Positions 1-7,113 of a stretch of DNA of 64,000 nt are shown one piece after another. The notes beneath the pieces were generated by a model. The model was not told the DNA's origin. It was given only the letters and a program-made list of their open reading frames with translations, and did not search any database. Both the position numbers and the translations under genes were made by a program. The stretch is from Pantoea sp. Cy-639 (GTDB lineage: Bacteria > Pseudomonadota > Gammaproteobacteria > Pseudomonadales > Pseudomonadaceae). The first letter of the stretch is position 1. Every line of letters starts with the position of its first letter. The stretch spans positions 62,001 through 126,000 of the forward strand of contig NZ_VWXI01000016.1 of NCBI RefSeq assembly GCF_011752525.1, given 5' to 3'.

Positions 1-540
1 CCCTAGCGGCTGCAGCAGCCCGGCACTGAACTCGGCATTTTCCCAGGTGGTCCGGCTGGCCCCCTCCTGCCAGGCGACCGTCACGCCGAAATCAGCTTGC
101 AGGGACTCGGCCATCAGCGCGGCCTCGCTCGGTGGCGTGCCATAGTGCAGCCCGCCACTGGTCAGCACTGGCAACCCTGAAGCCTTGGCCAGCCGGGCAG
201 CGAAGCGCATGCGCTCCAGCGCCAGGTAGCTGGGCTGGTCCATGCCGCCCCAGGCTGGATCACCCCGGTCACGCCCGGCCCCCAGCACCACGATGGCGTC
301 GGCCTTCTCAGCCAGGCGGGTCCAGTCCCCGTGGGTCAACGCAGGCTCGGTCTCCAGGTACCGCGCCGCCTCCTGTACCACCAGCGGCAGGCTCATCAAC
401 CACAACCCACCCAGGCCCAGCGCGAAGCAGGCCGCAGCCAGGCGTGGCCTGCGCCTGCGCAGCCACCAGGCAGCGACCAGCAACAGGAACAACAGCCCCG
501 GTGGCATCAACCATTGTTTGAGGAAAAAACGGATCGGCAT
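1..540 (-). CDS. YdcF/ElyC-family (DUF218) membrane protein, C-terminus beyond the window
   Basis: The gene starts at 540 and runs off the left edge, so only about 180 N-terminal residues are visible. Two hydrophobic segments (about residues 12-24 and 36-54) lie around an Arg-rich loop. They are followed by the DUF218 hallmark ADAIVVLGAGRDRG near residue 86. This topology (N-terminal membrane anchor plus soluble domain) matches YdcF/ElyC/SanA-type proteins, which are linked to envelope integrity in enterobacteria. The exact reaction is not known for this member. The start is the first ATG of the open frame and leads straight into the charged and hydrophobic anchor. Family assignment is good; any specific function is inference. 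Confidence 0.85.
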   Translation of the reverse strand, partial: MPIRFFLKQWLMPPGLLFLLLVAAWWLRRRRPRLAAACFALGLGGLWLMSLPLVVQEAARYLETEPALTHGDWTRLAEKADAIVVLGAGRDRGDPAWGGMDQPSYLALERMRFAARLAKASGLPVLTSGGLHYGTPPSEAALMAESLQADFGVTVAWQEGASRTTWENAEFSAGLLQPLG

Positions 541-667
541 CGCACACCTCCATGGAAGGCATGCAGCCTAAGAGGATCGGCACCGGGCCTCAAGGGCGGC
601 CGGTGCCGATCGATACGTGATGTTGCGAATAACCGGCGCGTTGCACTGCGCCTGCACCCCTGAACGG

Positions 668-982
668 CTAGCGGGAAGGCAGCGTCCTGGATCCGGCTGG
701 AACACTGCTGCGCTTGCGGTCCTTGAGCCAGATGATCCTGGCCGAGGACGGTTGCGCCTGCGGGTATACACTGGCGCTGGCAAGTCGACCTTCCGGAAGG
801 GTTTCCAGATAGGCCTTGATCACCTCGAACTCGGCGTGGCTCAGACCGCGCAACTCCAGTTCGGCGGGCATCTCGTCACGCAATCGCACGGAGGTTCTGG
901 CCATCTCCAGCGCCAGCCCCACACGGTCGATCAGGCGTTCGTACAGCTCCGGTTTGCTTGCGGGTAGTTGCGACTCTCCCAT
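668..982 (-). CDS. Small hypothetical protein (104 aa)
   Basis: I do not recognise this protein firmly. It is soluble, with no signal peptide or membrane segment. The first ~60 residues are charged and look helical (ELYERLIDRVGLALEMAR..., then LSHAEFEVIKAYLETL); the C-terminal third is Ser/Arg-rich and probably disordered. The N-terminal helical pattern faintly recalls the start of DUF1451 (YbeL-like) zinc-ribbon proteins, but the Cys pairs of that family are absent, so I do not assign it. It lies divergent from leuS and upstream of the DUF218 gene on the same strand. The alternative is a spurious ORF; the coherent helical composition argues moderately for a real gene. Confidence 0.55.
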   Translation of the reverse strand: MGESQLPASKPELYERLIDRVGLALEMARTSVRLRDEMPAELELRGLSHAEFEVIKAYLETLPEGRLASASVYPQAQPSSARIIWLKDRKRSSVPAGSRTLPSR

Positions 983-1219
983 CCGTTCACCTCATTGAAG
1001 ATATGAATATCTCCCCCCACAGATGAGCTTAGCGTCACTGTGAAAAGCAGCCGGTCGTCTCGACCAACGGCCCGCGCGATGGCGGATGCAAACTGGGTTT
1101 CCCACGACGCGCGGCGCTCATGTATGCTACGGCGTTCACTCTATACGACACCGGAGTGCCGGACGCAGCGAGGTCGCGCTGCCTGGAACATGTCTCTTAT
1201 CTCTCAATACAAAGTAGCC

Positions 1220-3826
1220 ATGCACGAACAATACACGCCCCGTGATATCGAAGCCGCCGCCCAGAACTTCTGGGACGAGCAACAATCGTTCGCTGTTACC
1301 GAACAGCCAGGCAAGGACACCTACTACTGCCTGTCGATGTTCCCGTACCCGAGCGGCAAGCTACACATGGGCCACGTGCGCAACTACACCATCGGCGACG
1401 TGATTGCCCGCTACCAGCGCATGCTCGGCAAGAACGTCCTGCAGCCGATGGGCTGGGACGCCTTCGGCATGCCGGCGGAAAACGCCGCGATGAAGAACAA
1501 CGTCGCCCCGGCCAAGTGGACCTACGAGAACATCGATTACATGAAGACCCAGCTCAAGAGCCTGGGTCTGGCCATCGACTGGGCACGTGAAGTCACCACC
1601 TGCAAGCCGGACTACTACCGCTGGGAGCAGTGGCTGTTCACCCGCCTGTTCGAGAAAGGCATCATCTACCGCAAGAACGGGACCGTAAACTGGGACCCGG
1701 CCGACCAGACCGTACTCGCCAACGAGCAGGTCATCGACGGCCGCGGCTGGCGTTCCGGCGCGCTGATCGAAAAGCGCGAGATCCCGATGTACTACTTCCG
1801 CATCACCGACTACGCCGACGAGCTGCTGGAAAGCCTCGACGAGCTGCCGGGCTGGCCTGAGCAGGTCAAGACCATGCAGCGCAACTGGATCGGCAAGTCG
1901 CGCGGCATGGAAGTGCAGTTCCCGTACGACGCGGCCAGCATCGGCCACGAAGGCACCCTGAAGGTCTTCACCACCCGTGCCGACACCCTGATGGGCGCCA
2001 CCTACGTCGCCGTTGCCGCCGAGCACCCGCTGGCCACCCAGGCCGCCCTGGGCAACCCGGCACTGCAGGCGTTCATCGACGAATGCAAGAGCGGCAGCGT
2101 CGCCGAGGCCGACATGGCCACCCAGGAGAAGAAGGGCATGCCCACTTCCCTGTTCGTGCAGCACCCGCTGACCGGCGAGAAACTGCCGGTCTGGGTCGCC
2201 AACTACGTGCTGATGCACTACGGCGACGGTGCCGTGATGGCCGTGCCGGCCCACGACGAGCGTGACTTCGAGTTCGCCCACAAGTACAACCTGCCGGTCA
2301 AGGCCGTGGTGCGCACCAGCGCGGGCGATGAAGTCGGCAGCGAATGGCAGGACGCCTATGGCGAGCACGGCCAACTGATCAACTCCGGCGAGTTCGACGG
2401 TTTGGACTTCGCCGGTGCCTTCGACGCCATGGAAGCCGCGCTGATCCGCAAGGATCTTGGCAAGTCGCGCACCCAGTTCCGCCTGCGCGACTGGGGTATC
2501 AGCCGCCAGCGCTACTGGGGCTGCCCGATCCCGATCATCCATTGCCCGTCCTGCGGCGACGTACCGGTACCGGAAGACCAACTGCCGGTCGTGCTGCCAG
2601 AGAACGTGGTGCCGGACGGCGCCGGCTCGCCCCTGGCACGCATGCCCGAGTTCTACGACTGCAGCTGCCCGAAATGCGGCGCCGCGGCCAAGCGCGAAAC
2701 CGACACCATGGACACCTTCGTCGAGTCGTCCTGGTACTTCGCCCGCTACGCCTCGCCGAACTACGAAGGTGGCATGGTCGACCCGAAAGCGGCCAACCAC
2801 TGGCTGCCGGTGGACCAGTACATCGGTGGTATCGAACACGCCATCCTGCACCTGCTGTACGCGCGTTTCTTCCACAAGCTGATGCGTGACGAAGGCCTGG
2901 TCACCTCCAACGAACCGTTCAAGAACCTGCTGACCCAGGGCATGGTCGTTGCCGAAACCTACTACCGCGTGGCCAGCAACGGCGGCAAGGACTGGTTCAA
3001 CCCGGCCGACGTCGAGATCGAACGCGATGCCAAGGCCAAGATCATCGGCGCCCGCCTGAAGACCGACGGCCTGCCGGTGGAGATCGGCGGCACCGAGAAG
3101 ATGTCGAAGTCGAAGAACAACGGCGTCGACCCGCAGTCGATGATCGACCAGTACGGCGCCGACACCTGCCGCCTGTTCATGATGTTCGCCTCGCCGCCTG
3201 ACGCCAGCCTGGAGTGGTCCGACTCCGGCGTCGAGGGCGCGAGCCGCTTCCTGCGCCGCGTCTGGCGCCTGGCCCAGGCCCATGTCGCCCAAGGCCTGCC
3301 AGGCAAGCTGGACGTCGCCGCGCTGAGCGACGAACAGAAGGTCATCCGCCGCGCCATCCACGCCGCGATCAAGCAGGCCAGCACCGACGTGGGCCAGTTC
3401 CACAAGTTCAACACCGCCATCGCCCAGGTGATGACCGTGATGAACGTCCTGGAAAAAGCGCCGCAGGCCAGCGCCCAGGACCGCGCCTTGCTGCAGGAAG
3501 GCCTGGAAGCCGTCACCCTGCTGCTGGCCCCGATCACCCCGCACATCTCCCACGAGCTGTGGAAACAGCTGGGCCATGATCAAGCCGTGATCGACGCCGG
3601 CTGGCCGGCCGTCGACGAAACCGCGCTGGTGCAGGACACCGTGACCCTGGTGGTCCAGGTCAACGGCAAGCTGCGTGGCCAGGTTGAAATGCCGGCTGCC
3701 GCCAGCCGTGAGGAAATCGAAGCAGCAGCCCGCAACAACGAAAACGTCCTGCGCTTCATCGATGGCCTGACCATCCGCAAGGTCATCGTGGTACCGGGCA
3801 AACTGGTCAACATCGTCGCCAACTGA
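1220..3826 (+). CDS. leuS: Leucyl-tRNA synthetase
   Basis: Cytoplasmic class I aminoacyl-tRNA synthetase that charges tRNA-Leu with leucine and ATP. The product is 868 aa, the normal bacterial length. The HIGH signature appears as HMGH at residues 49-52 (FPYPSGKLHMGH) and KMSKS at 627-631. A zinc-ribbon-like Cys cluster (CPSCGD, then CSCPKCG) sits in the middle, and the editing (CP1) domain lies between. The open frame extends 60 codons upstream, but the ATG at 1220 gives the family N-terminus (MHEQYTPRDIE). A weak promoter candidate (TATGCT at 1123-1128) lies upstream. The gene heads the leuS-lptE-holA run, an arrangement conserved in Pseudomonas. Confidence 0.98.
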   Translation: MHEQYTPRDIEAAAQNFWDEQQSFAVTEQPGKDTYYCLSMFPYPSGKLHMGHVRNYTIGDVIARYQRMLGKNVLQPMGWDAFGMPAENAAMKNNVAPAKWTYENIDYMKTQLKSLGLAIDWAREVTTCKPDYYRWEQWLFTRLFEKGIIYRKNGTVNWDPADQTVLANEQVIDGRGWRSGALIEKREIPMYYFRITDYADELLESLDELPGWPEQVKTMQRNWIGKSRGMEVQFPYDAASIGHEGTLKVFTTRADTLMGATYVAVAAEHPLATQAALGNPALQAFIDECKSGSVAEADMATQEKKGMPTSLFVQHPLTGEKLPVWVANYVLMHYGDGAVMAVPAHDERDFEFAHKYNLPVKAVVRTSAGDEVGSEWQDAYGEHGQLINSGEFDGLDFAGAFDAMEAALIRKDLGKSRTQFRLRDWGISRQRYWGCPIPIIHCPSCGDVPVPEDQLPVVLPENVVPDGAGSPLARMPEFYDCSCPKCGAAAKRETDTMDTFVESSWYFARYASPNYEGGMVDPKAANHWLPVDQYIGGIEHAILHLLYARFFHKLMRDEGLVTSNEPFKNLLTQGMVVAETYYRVASNGGKDWFNPADVEIERDAKAKIIGARLKTDGLPVEIGGTEKMSKSKNNGVDPQSMIDQYGADTCRLFMMFASPPDASLEWSDSGVEGASRFLRRVWRLAQAHVAQGLPGKLDVAALSDEQKVIRRAIHAAIKQASTDVGQFHKFNTAIAQVMTVMNVLEKAPQASAQDRALLQEGLEAVTLLLAPITPHISHELWKQLGHDQAVIDAGWPAVDETALVQDTVTLVVQVNGKLRGQVEMPAAASREEIEAAARNNENVLRFIDGLTIRKVIVVPGKLVNIVAN

Positions 3827-3833
3827 TGGCAAG

Positions 3834-3862
3834 CGCCTGCCCGCGATCGTCGCGGGCAGGCG
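3834..3862 (+). other. Intercistronic hairpin leuS/lptE
   Basis: A perfect 13-bp inverted repeat (cgcctgcccgcga, loop tcg, tcgcgggcaggcg) sits in the 62-nt gap between leuS and lptE. No T-run follows. It could stabilise the 3' end of leuS mRNA or attenuate read-through, but it is not a canonical terminator. Confidence 0.6.
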
Positions 3863-3888
3863 TAATCGGCCCACGAGGGAGCTACAAC

Positions 3889-4494
3889 ATGATCAAACGC
3901 AATCTGCTGGTAATGGGCCTGGCTGTCCTGCTCAGCGCCTGCGGTTTCCACCTGCGCGGCACCGGCACCACCGAACTGACGATCAAGGAACTGGACGTCA
4001 GCGCCCGCAACGCCTACGGCGAAACCGTCAACCAGCTCAAGCGCAGCCTGCAGAACAATGGCGTCAAGGTCTACACCGGCGCCCCCTACAAGCTGGTACT
4101 GACCAACGAGGTGGAGAGCCAGCGCGCCGCGACCTACACCGGCGGTTCCCGTTCGGCGGAATACGAGCTGACCACCCTGCTGAACTATTCGATCGAAGGC
4201 CTGAACGACACGGTCCTGCTCGAAGACAAACTGCAGGTGCAGAAGTACTACGTGTATGACGGCAACAACATTACCGGCTCCACCCAGCAAGCCAGCCAGG
4301 TTCGCCAGGAAATCCGTCGCGATCTGGTCCAGGCCATGCTGGTTCGCCTGCAGCAGCTGACCCCGGAACACCTCGACGAACTGCAGCGCAAGGCTGACGA
4401 GCGCGCCAAGGCCGAAGCCCGCGCCCTGCAGGAAGCCCAACGCATCCAGGACGAGACGCCCCAGCAGTCGCCGCTGGAAGTCCCGGCCCACTGA
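3889..4494 (+). CDS. lptE: LPS-assembly lipoprotein LptE
   Basis: Outer-membrane lipoprotein that plugs the LptD barrel and helps insert lipopolysaccharide into the outer leaflet. The 201-aa product starts with a lipoprotein signal peptide ending in LSAC; Cys18 is the predicted lipidation site, followed by GFHLRG, the typical LptE (RlpB) opening. The C-terminal ~40 residues are Glu/Ala/Arg-rich and likely helical or disordered. The start ATG at 3889 was chosen because it puts the basic n-region (MIKR) directly before the hydrophobic stretch. It lies 62 nt after leuS and 39 nt before holA, the usual gammaproteobacterial neighbourhood. Confidence 0.95.
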   Translation: MIKRNLLVMGLAVLLSACGFHLRGTGTTELTIKELDVSARNAYGETVNQLKRSLQNNGVKVYTGAPYKLVLTNEVESQRAATYTGGSRSAEYELTTLLNYSIEGLNDTVLLEDKLQVQKYYVYDGNNITGSTQQASQVRQEIRRDLVQAMLVRLQQLTPEHLDELQRKADERAKAEARALQEAQRIQDETPQQSPLEVPAH

Positions 4495-4502
4495 GCCTGA
4501 GC

Positions 4503-4521
4503 GGGGCACCCTGGGTGCCCC
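4503..4521 (+). other. Intercistronic hairpin lptE/holA
   Basis: ggggcaccc and gggtgcccc form a near-palindrome with a single central base, just after the lptE stop and 12 nt before the holA ATG. No T-run follows. Its closeness to the start codon means it could also limit holA translation. Confidence 0.55.
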
Positions 4522-4533
4522 GTGCCTTTCCCC

Positions 4534-5571
4534 ATGAAACTTGCCCCCGCCCAACTCAACAAACACCTGCAAGGCCGCCTCGCGCCCGTGTACATCGTCA
4601 GCGGCGACGACCCGCTGCTGTGCCAGGAAGCTGCCGACGCCATCCGAAGCGCCGCCCGCCAGCAGGGGTTCGACGAACGCCAGGTGTTCAGCGCCGATGC
4701 CAACTTCGACTGGGGCAACCTGCTCCTGGCCGGGGCCAGCCTGTCGCTGTTCGCCCAGCGTCGCCTGCTGGAACTGCGCTTGCCCTCCGGCAAGCCCGGC
4801 GACAAGGGTGCCGCCGCGCTGATGGAATACTGCGCCAGGCCTGCCGAGGACACCCTGCTGCTGATCAGCCTGCCCAAGCTCGATGGCAGTGCGCAGAAAA
4901 CCAAATGGGGCAAGGCACTGATCGAAGGCGAACACTGCCAGTTCATCCAGATATGGCCAGTGGATGCCCAGCAGTTGCCACAGTGGATCAACCAGCGCCT
5001 ATCCCAGGCCGGGCTGTCCGCCCAACGCGATGCGGTCGACCTGATTGCCGCAAGGGTCGAGGGCAACCTGCTGGCCGCCGCCCAGGAGATCGAGAAGCTC
5101 AAGCTGCTGGCAGAAGGCAACCAGATCACCGTCGAGACCGTGCAGGCCGCCGTGGCCGACAGCGCCCGCTTCGATGTGTTCGGCCTGGTCGACGCCATCC
5201 TCAACGGCGAGGCGGCACACGCTTTGCGCATGCTCGAGGGCCTGCGTGGCGAAGGCGTAGAACCCCCGGTGATTCTCTGGGCACTGGCCCGCGAACTGCG
5301 CCTGCTGGCTGGACTGGCACAACAGTTCAGCCAGGGCGTACCGCTGGACAAGGCGTTCAGCCAGGCTCGACCACCGGTCTGGGACAAGCGCCGCCCGTTG
5401 GTGAGCAAGGCCCTGCAGCGCCTCTCGGCGCAACGCTGGAGCCAGCTGTTGCAGGATGCCCAGCGCATCGACGCGCAGATCAAGGGACAGGCCGAAGGCT
5501 CGCCGTGGACCAGCCTGGCGCGGCTATCGCTGCTGATGGCCGGCCAGCGCCTGGCGCTGCCGCCGGAGTGA
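4534..5571 (+). CDS. holA: DNA polymerase III subunit delta
   Basis: Delta subunit of the clamp loader, the wrench that opens the beta sliding clamp during replication. The 345-aa product has the HolA opening (MKLAPAQLNKHLQGRLAPVY) and the SGDDPLL segment of the delta N-domain. It follows lptE in the conserved leuS-lptE-holA order. A GTG at 4522 is in frame four codons upstream, but it abuts the GC-rich hairpin at 4503-4521. The ATG at 4534 matches the family N-terminus better. No good Shine-Dalgarno precedes either, so translation may be coupled or weak. Confidence 0.95.
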   Translation: MKLAPAQLNKHLQGRLAPVYIVSGDDPLLCQEAADAIRSAARQQGFDERQVFSADANFDWGNLLLAGASLSLFAQRRLLELRLPSGKPGDKGAAALMEYCARPAEDTLLLISLPKLDGSAQKTKWGKALIEGEHCQFIQIWPVDAQQLPQWINQRLSQAGLSAQRDAVDLIAARVEGNLLAAAQEIEKLKLLAEGNQITVETVQAAVADSARFDVFGLVDAILNGEAAHALRMLEGLRGEGVEPPVILWALARELRLLAGLAQQFSQGVPLDKAFSQARPPVWDKRRPLVSKALQRLSAQRWSQLLQDAQRIDAQIKGQAEGSPWTSLARLSLLMAGQRLALPPE

Positions 5572-5592
5572 ATGGGCTGACACGATTGCCAA

Positions 5593-5626
5593 GGGTGCGG
5601 CACTTCACCGCACCCCTGCATTTTTT
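5593..5626 (+). terminator. Terminator after holA
   Basis: An 8-bp GC-rich stem (gggtgcgg / ccgcaccc) with a 7-nt loop is followed, after ctgca, by six T residues. It lies 22 nt after the holA stop and closes the leuS-lptE-holA unit before the copper cassette. Confidence 0.7.
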
Positions 5627-5676
5627 CCTATACTCCGCCGTACAATAGCCCACACGATTCCTGACCGGATCTCTCC

Positions 5677-6066
5677 ATGCCCCCACGTCGGCACATTGCC
5701 TGGATAGCCTGCCTCGCCGTGCTGTTCAACCTGCTGGCCATGCCGCTGTCTTCGGCCGCGCCCAAGGGCCCGGCCGAACAGCTGCTGTGGGGGGCTTTCT
5801 GTTCGAGCATGGCGAACAAGGCCAAGGTCGATGTCCAGGCCCTGGCCAAGATCGACCTCGGGCCGCAAAGCGACGACAGCGCCAGCATGATGAACTGCTG
5901 GTGCTGTTCCGGCGCTGCGCCGCTGCTGGCCCTGCCCGGCTACCCAGCACAGTTGCACAACCCGCCGTTGCTGCTGGCCGAGGCGCCGTCGCCTGCCGCC
6001 GACTACCAGCCCACGCCGCGCCAGCTCTGGCCCGCGCTCAATCCCCGTGCCTCTCCGCTGGCCTGA
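5677..6066 (+). CDS. DUF2946 family protein
   Basis: Small exported or membrane-anchored protein of unknown reaction. The 129-aa product has a basic N-terminus (MPPRRH), a hydrophobic segment at about residues 8-27 ending in an AxA-like site, and a Cys cluster (C74, C76, C77 in MNCWCC). The Cys cluster and an additional C42 are compatible with metal binding. DUF2946 proteins are commonly found beside copper genes, and here the gene opens a five-gene cassette with a PCuAC chaperone and OprC. A T-rich stretch and TACAAT (5641-5646) just upstream could belong to its promoter, but no convincing -35 is seen. A role in copper handling is inference from context. Confidence 0.82.
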   Translation: MPPRRHIAWIACLAVLFNLLAMPLSSAAPKGPAEQLLWGAFCSSMANKAKVDVQALAKIDLGPQSDDSASMMNCWCCSGAAPLLALPGYPAQLHNPPLLLAEAPSPAADYQPTPRQLWPALNPRASPLA

Positions 6067-6112
6067 GTTCACTACGCTGTCCATCAGACCCTGAACAGAC
6101 CGGAGACTCACC

Positions 6113-6595
6113 ATGCTCAAGCAAGCCCTCGTCCTGGCCGCCCTGCTGCTGCCCGGCGCCTACGCCAACGCCCACGAATACAGCGTCGGCGACCTGCACA
6201 TCGCCCATCCCTGGTCGCTGGAACTGCCGCCGAACGCTCCGAATGTCGCGGCCTACTTCGTCGTGCACAACAACGGCAAGACCGATGACCGCCTGCTCTC
6301 GGTGGACACCCCGATCAGCAACGACGCGCAGTTGCATGAGCACACCATGAGCGCTGCCGGCGCCATGCGGATGCAACAGGTGCAGAGCGTGGTGGTGCCG
6401 GCCGGCAAGGACCTGACCTTCGCCCCCAGCGCCTACCACGTGATGATCATGCAGCCCAAGGACCGCAGCCTGCTGGTCGACGGCAAGCGCTTCCCGATGA
6501 CCCTGCACTTCGAGAAGGCCGGTAACGTCACCGTCGACGTCGCCGTGCAGAAGCAGGCGCCCGCCGAACAGCAAGGGCACGAACACGCCCACTGA
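6113..6595 (+). CDS. Periplasmic copper chaperone PCu(A)C
   Basis: Periplasmic Cu(I) carrier of the PCuAC family; relatives deliver copper to the CuA/CuB centres of cytochrome oxidases. The 160-aa product has a clear signal peptide (residues 1-20, cleavage after ANA). The family metal ligands are visible: H75 and H77 in the LHEHTM segment, M87, then H109-x-M111 exactly 21 residues later, followed by M113. A second His-rich patch closes the protein (HEHAH), which may be an extra copper site. It sits 46 nt after one DUF2946 gene and 19 nt before another, consistent with one transcript leading to OprC. Confidence 0.92.
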   Translation: MLKQALVLAALLLPGAYANAHEYSVGDLHIAHPWSLELPPNAPNVAAYFVVHNNGKTDDRLLSVDTPISNDAQLHEHTMSAAGAMRMQQVQSVVVPAGKDLTFAPSAYHVMIMQPKDRSLLVDGKRFPMTLHFEKAGNVTVDVAVQKQAPAEQQGHEHAH

Positions 6596-6614
6596 TCGCT
6601 GAGCCGCGCTCGCC

Positions 6615-7046
6615 ATGAGCCTGCCGCGCAACAGTTCCGTCCGCAGCACCCGCCCTGATCGCAGGCGCGTCGGTGGCGGCTGGCTGAGCCTGTTCGCCAT
6701 GTGGATGATCTTCATCGGCCCACTGGTTTCCCAGTCGATGCCGATGGAGCACCACGCCGGCATGTCCATGCCGATGGACATGTCGATGAGCATGCCCATG
6801 GCGCATGGTCACGACGAGCACCACGGCCACGGCAACGATGGCCAGCTCCATGTCATGTGGGAAAAGTGCGGTTACTGCAGCCTGCTGTTCAACTGCCCCG
6901 CCCTGCCCCAGACCCTCAGCCCGCTCACGGCGGGCAGCCAGGTTCCCCCTGTCCACCTTCCCGTCGCCACGCGCCAGGGTCATGCCCGGCAGGCTGTATT
7001 CCCCGGCGCGCGCAGCCGCGCGCCACCCCGTCCGATCGTCGCTTGA
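6615..7046 (+). CDS. DUF2946 family protein with Met/His-rich tract
   Basis: 143-aa membrane-anchored protein. After an Arg-rich N-terminus comes a hydrophobic segment (about residues 23-40). A striking low-complexity tract at residues 42-72 follows, with nine Met and seven His (pattern MPMEHHAGMSMPMDMSM, then HGHDEHHGHG). C85-x-x-C88 and C94 come next. Met- and His-rich tracts of this kind are typical copper-binding segments (compare CopB/PcoB/CopC-type proteins), so a periplasmic copper-binding role is a fair inference. It overlaps no neighbour and lies 19 nt after the PCuAC gene. The C-terminal 45 residues are Pro/Arg-rich and probably unstructured. Confidence 0.83.
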   Translation: MSLPRNSSVRSTRPDRRRVGGGWLSLFAMWMIFIGPLVSQSMPMEHHAGMSMPMDMSMSMPMAHGHDEHHGHGNDGQLHVMWEKCGYCSLLFNCPALPQTLSPLTAGSQVPPVHLPVATRQGHARQAVFPGARSRAPPRPIVA

Positions 7047-7063
7047 AGCACATTGCAAACGCC

Positions 7064-7081
7064 CGGAGCCAGGAGGCTCCG
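7064..7081 (+). other. Intercistronic hairpin before oprC
   Basis: cggagcc-agga-ggctccg forms a 7-bp stem in the 67-nt gap between the second DUF2946 gene and oprC. No T-run follows. It may modulate expression of oprC relative to the upstream genes. Confidence 0.45.
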
Positions 7082-7113
7082 CGCCGACTCACGACTGATC
7101 GACTGGAATCATT

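Noticed and set aside
86..663. Plus-strand frames opposite the DUF218 gene
   Set aside because: Pro/Arg/Ser-rich shadows with no domains, overlapping one another in several frames.
1040..1219. N-terminal extension of LeuS
   Set aside because: Sixty extra residues of Arg/Ser-rich sequence not found in the family; the ATG at 1220 gives the normal start.
1361..3874. 837-codon frame antisense to leuS
   Set aside because: Typical high-GC shadow frame: Val/Gly/His/Asp-rich without any domain, lying wholly opposite a certain gene.
4522..4533. GTG start of holA four codons upstream of the ATG
   Set aside because: It directly abuts a strong hairpin and adds a non-conserved MPFP extension.
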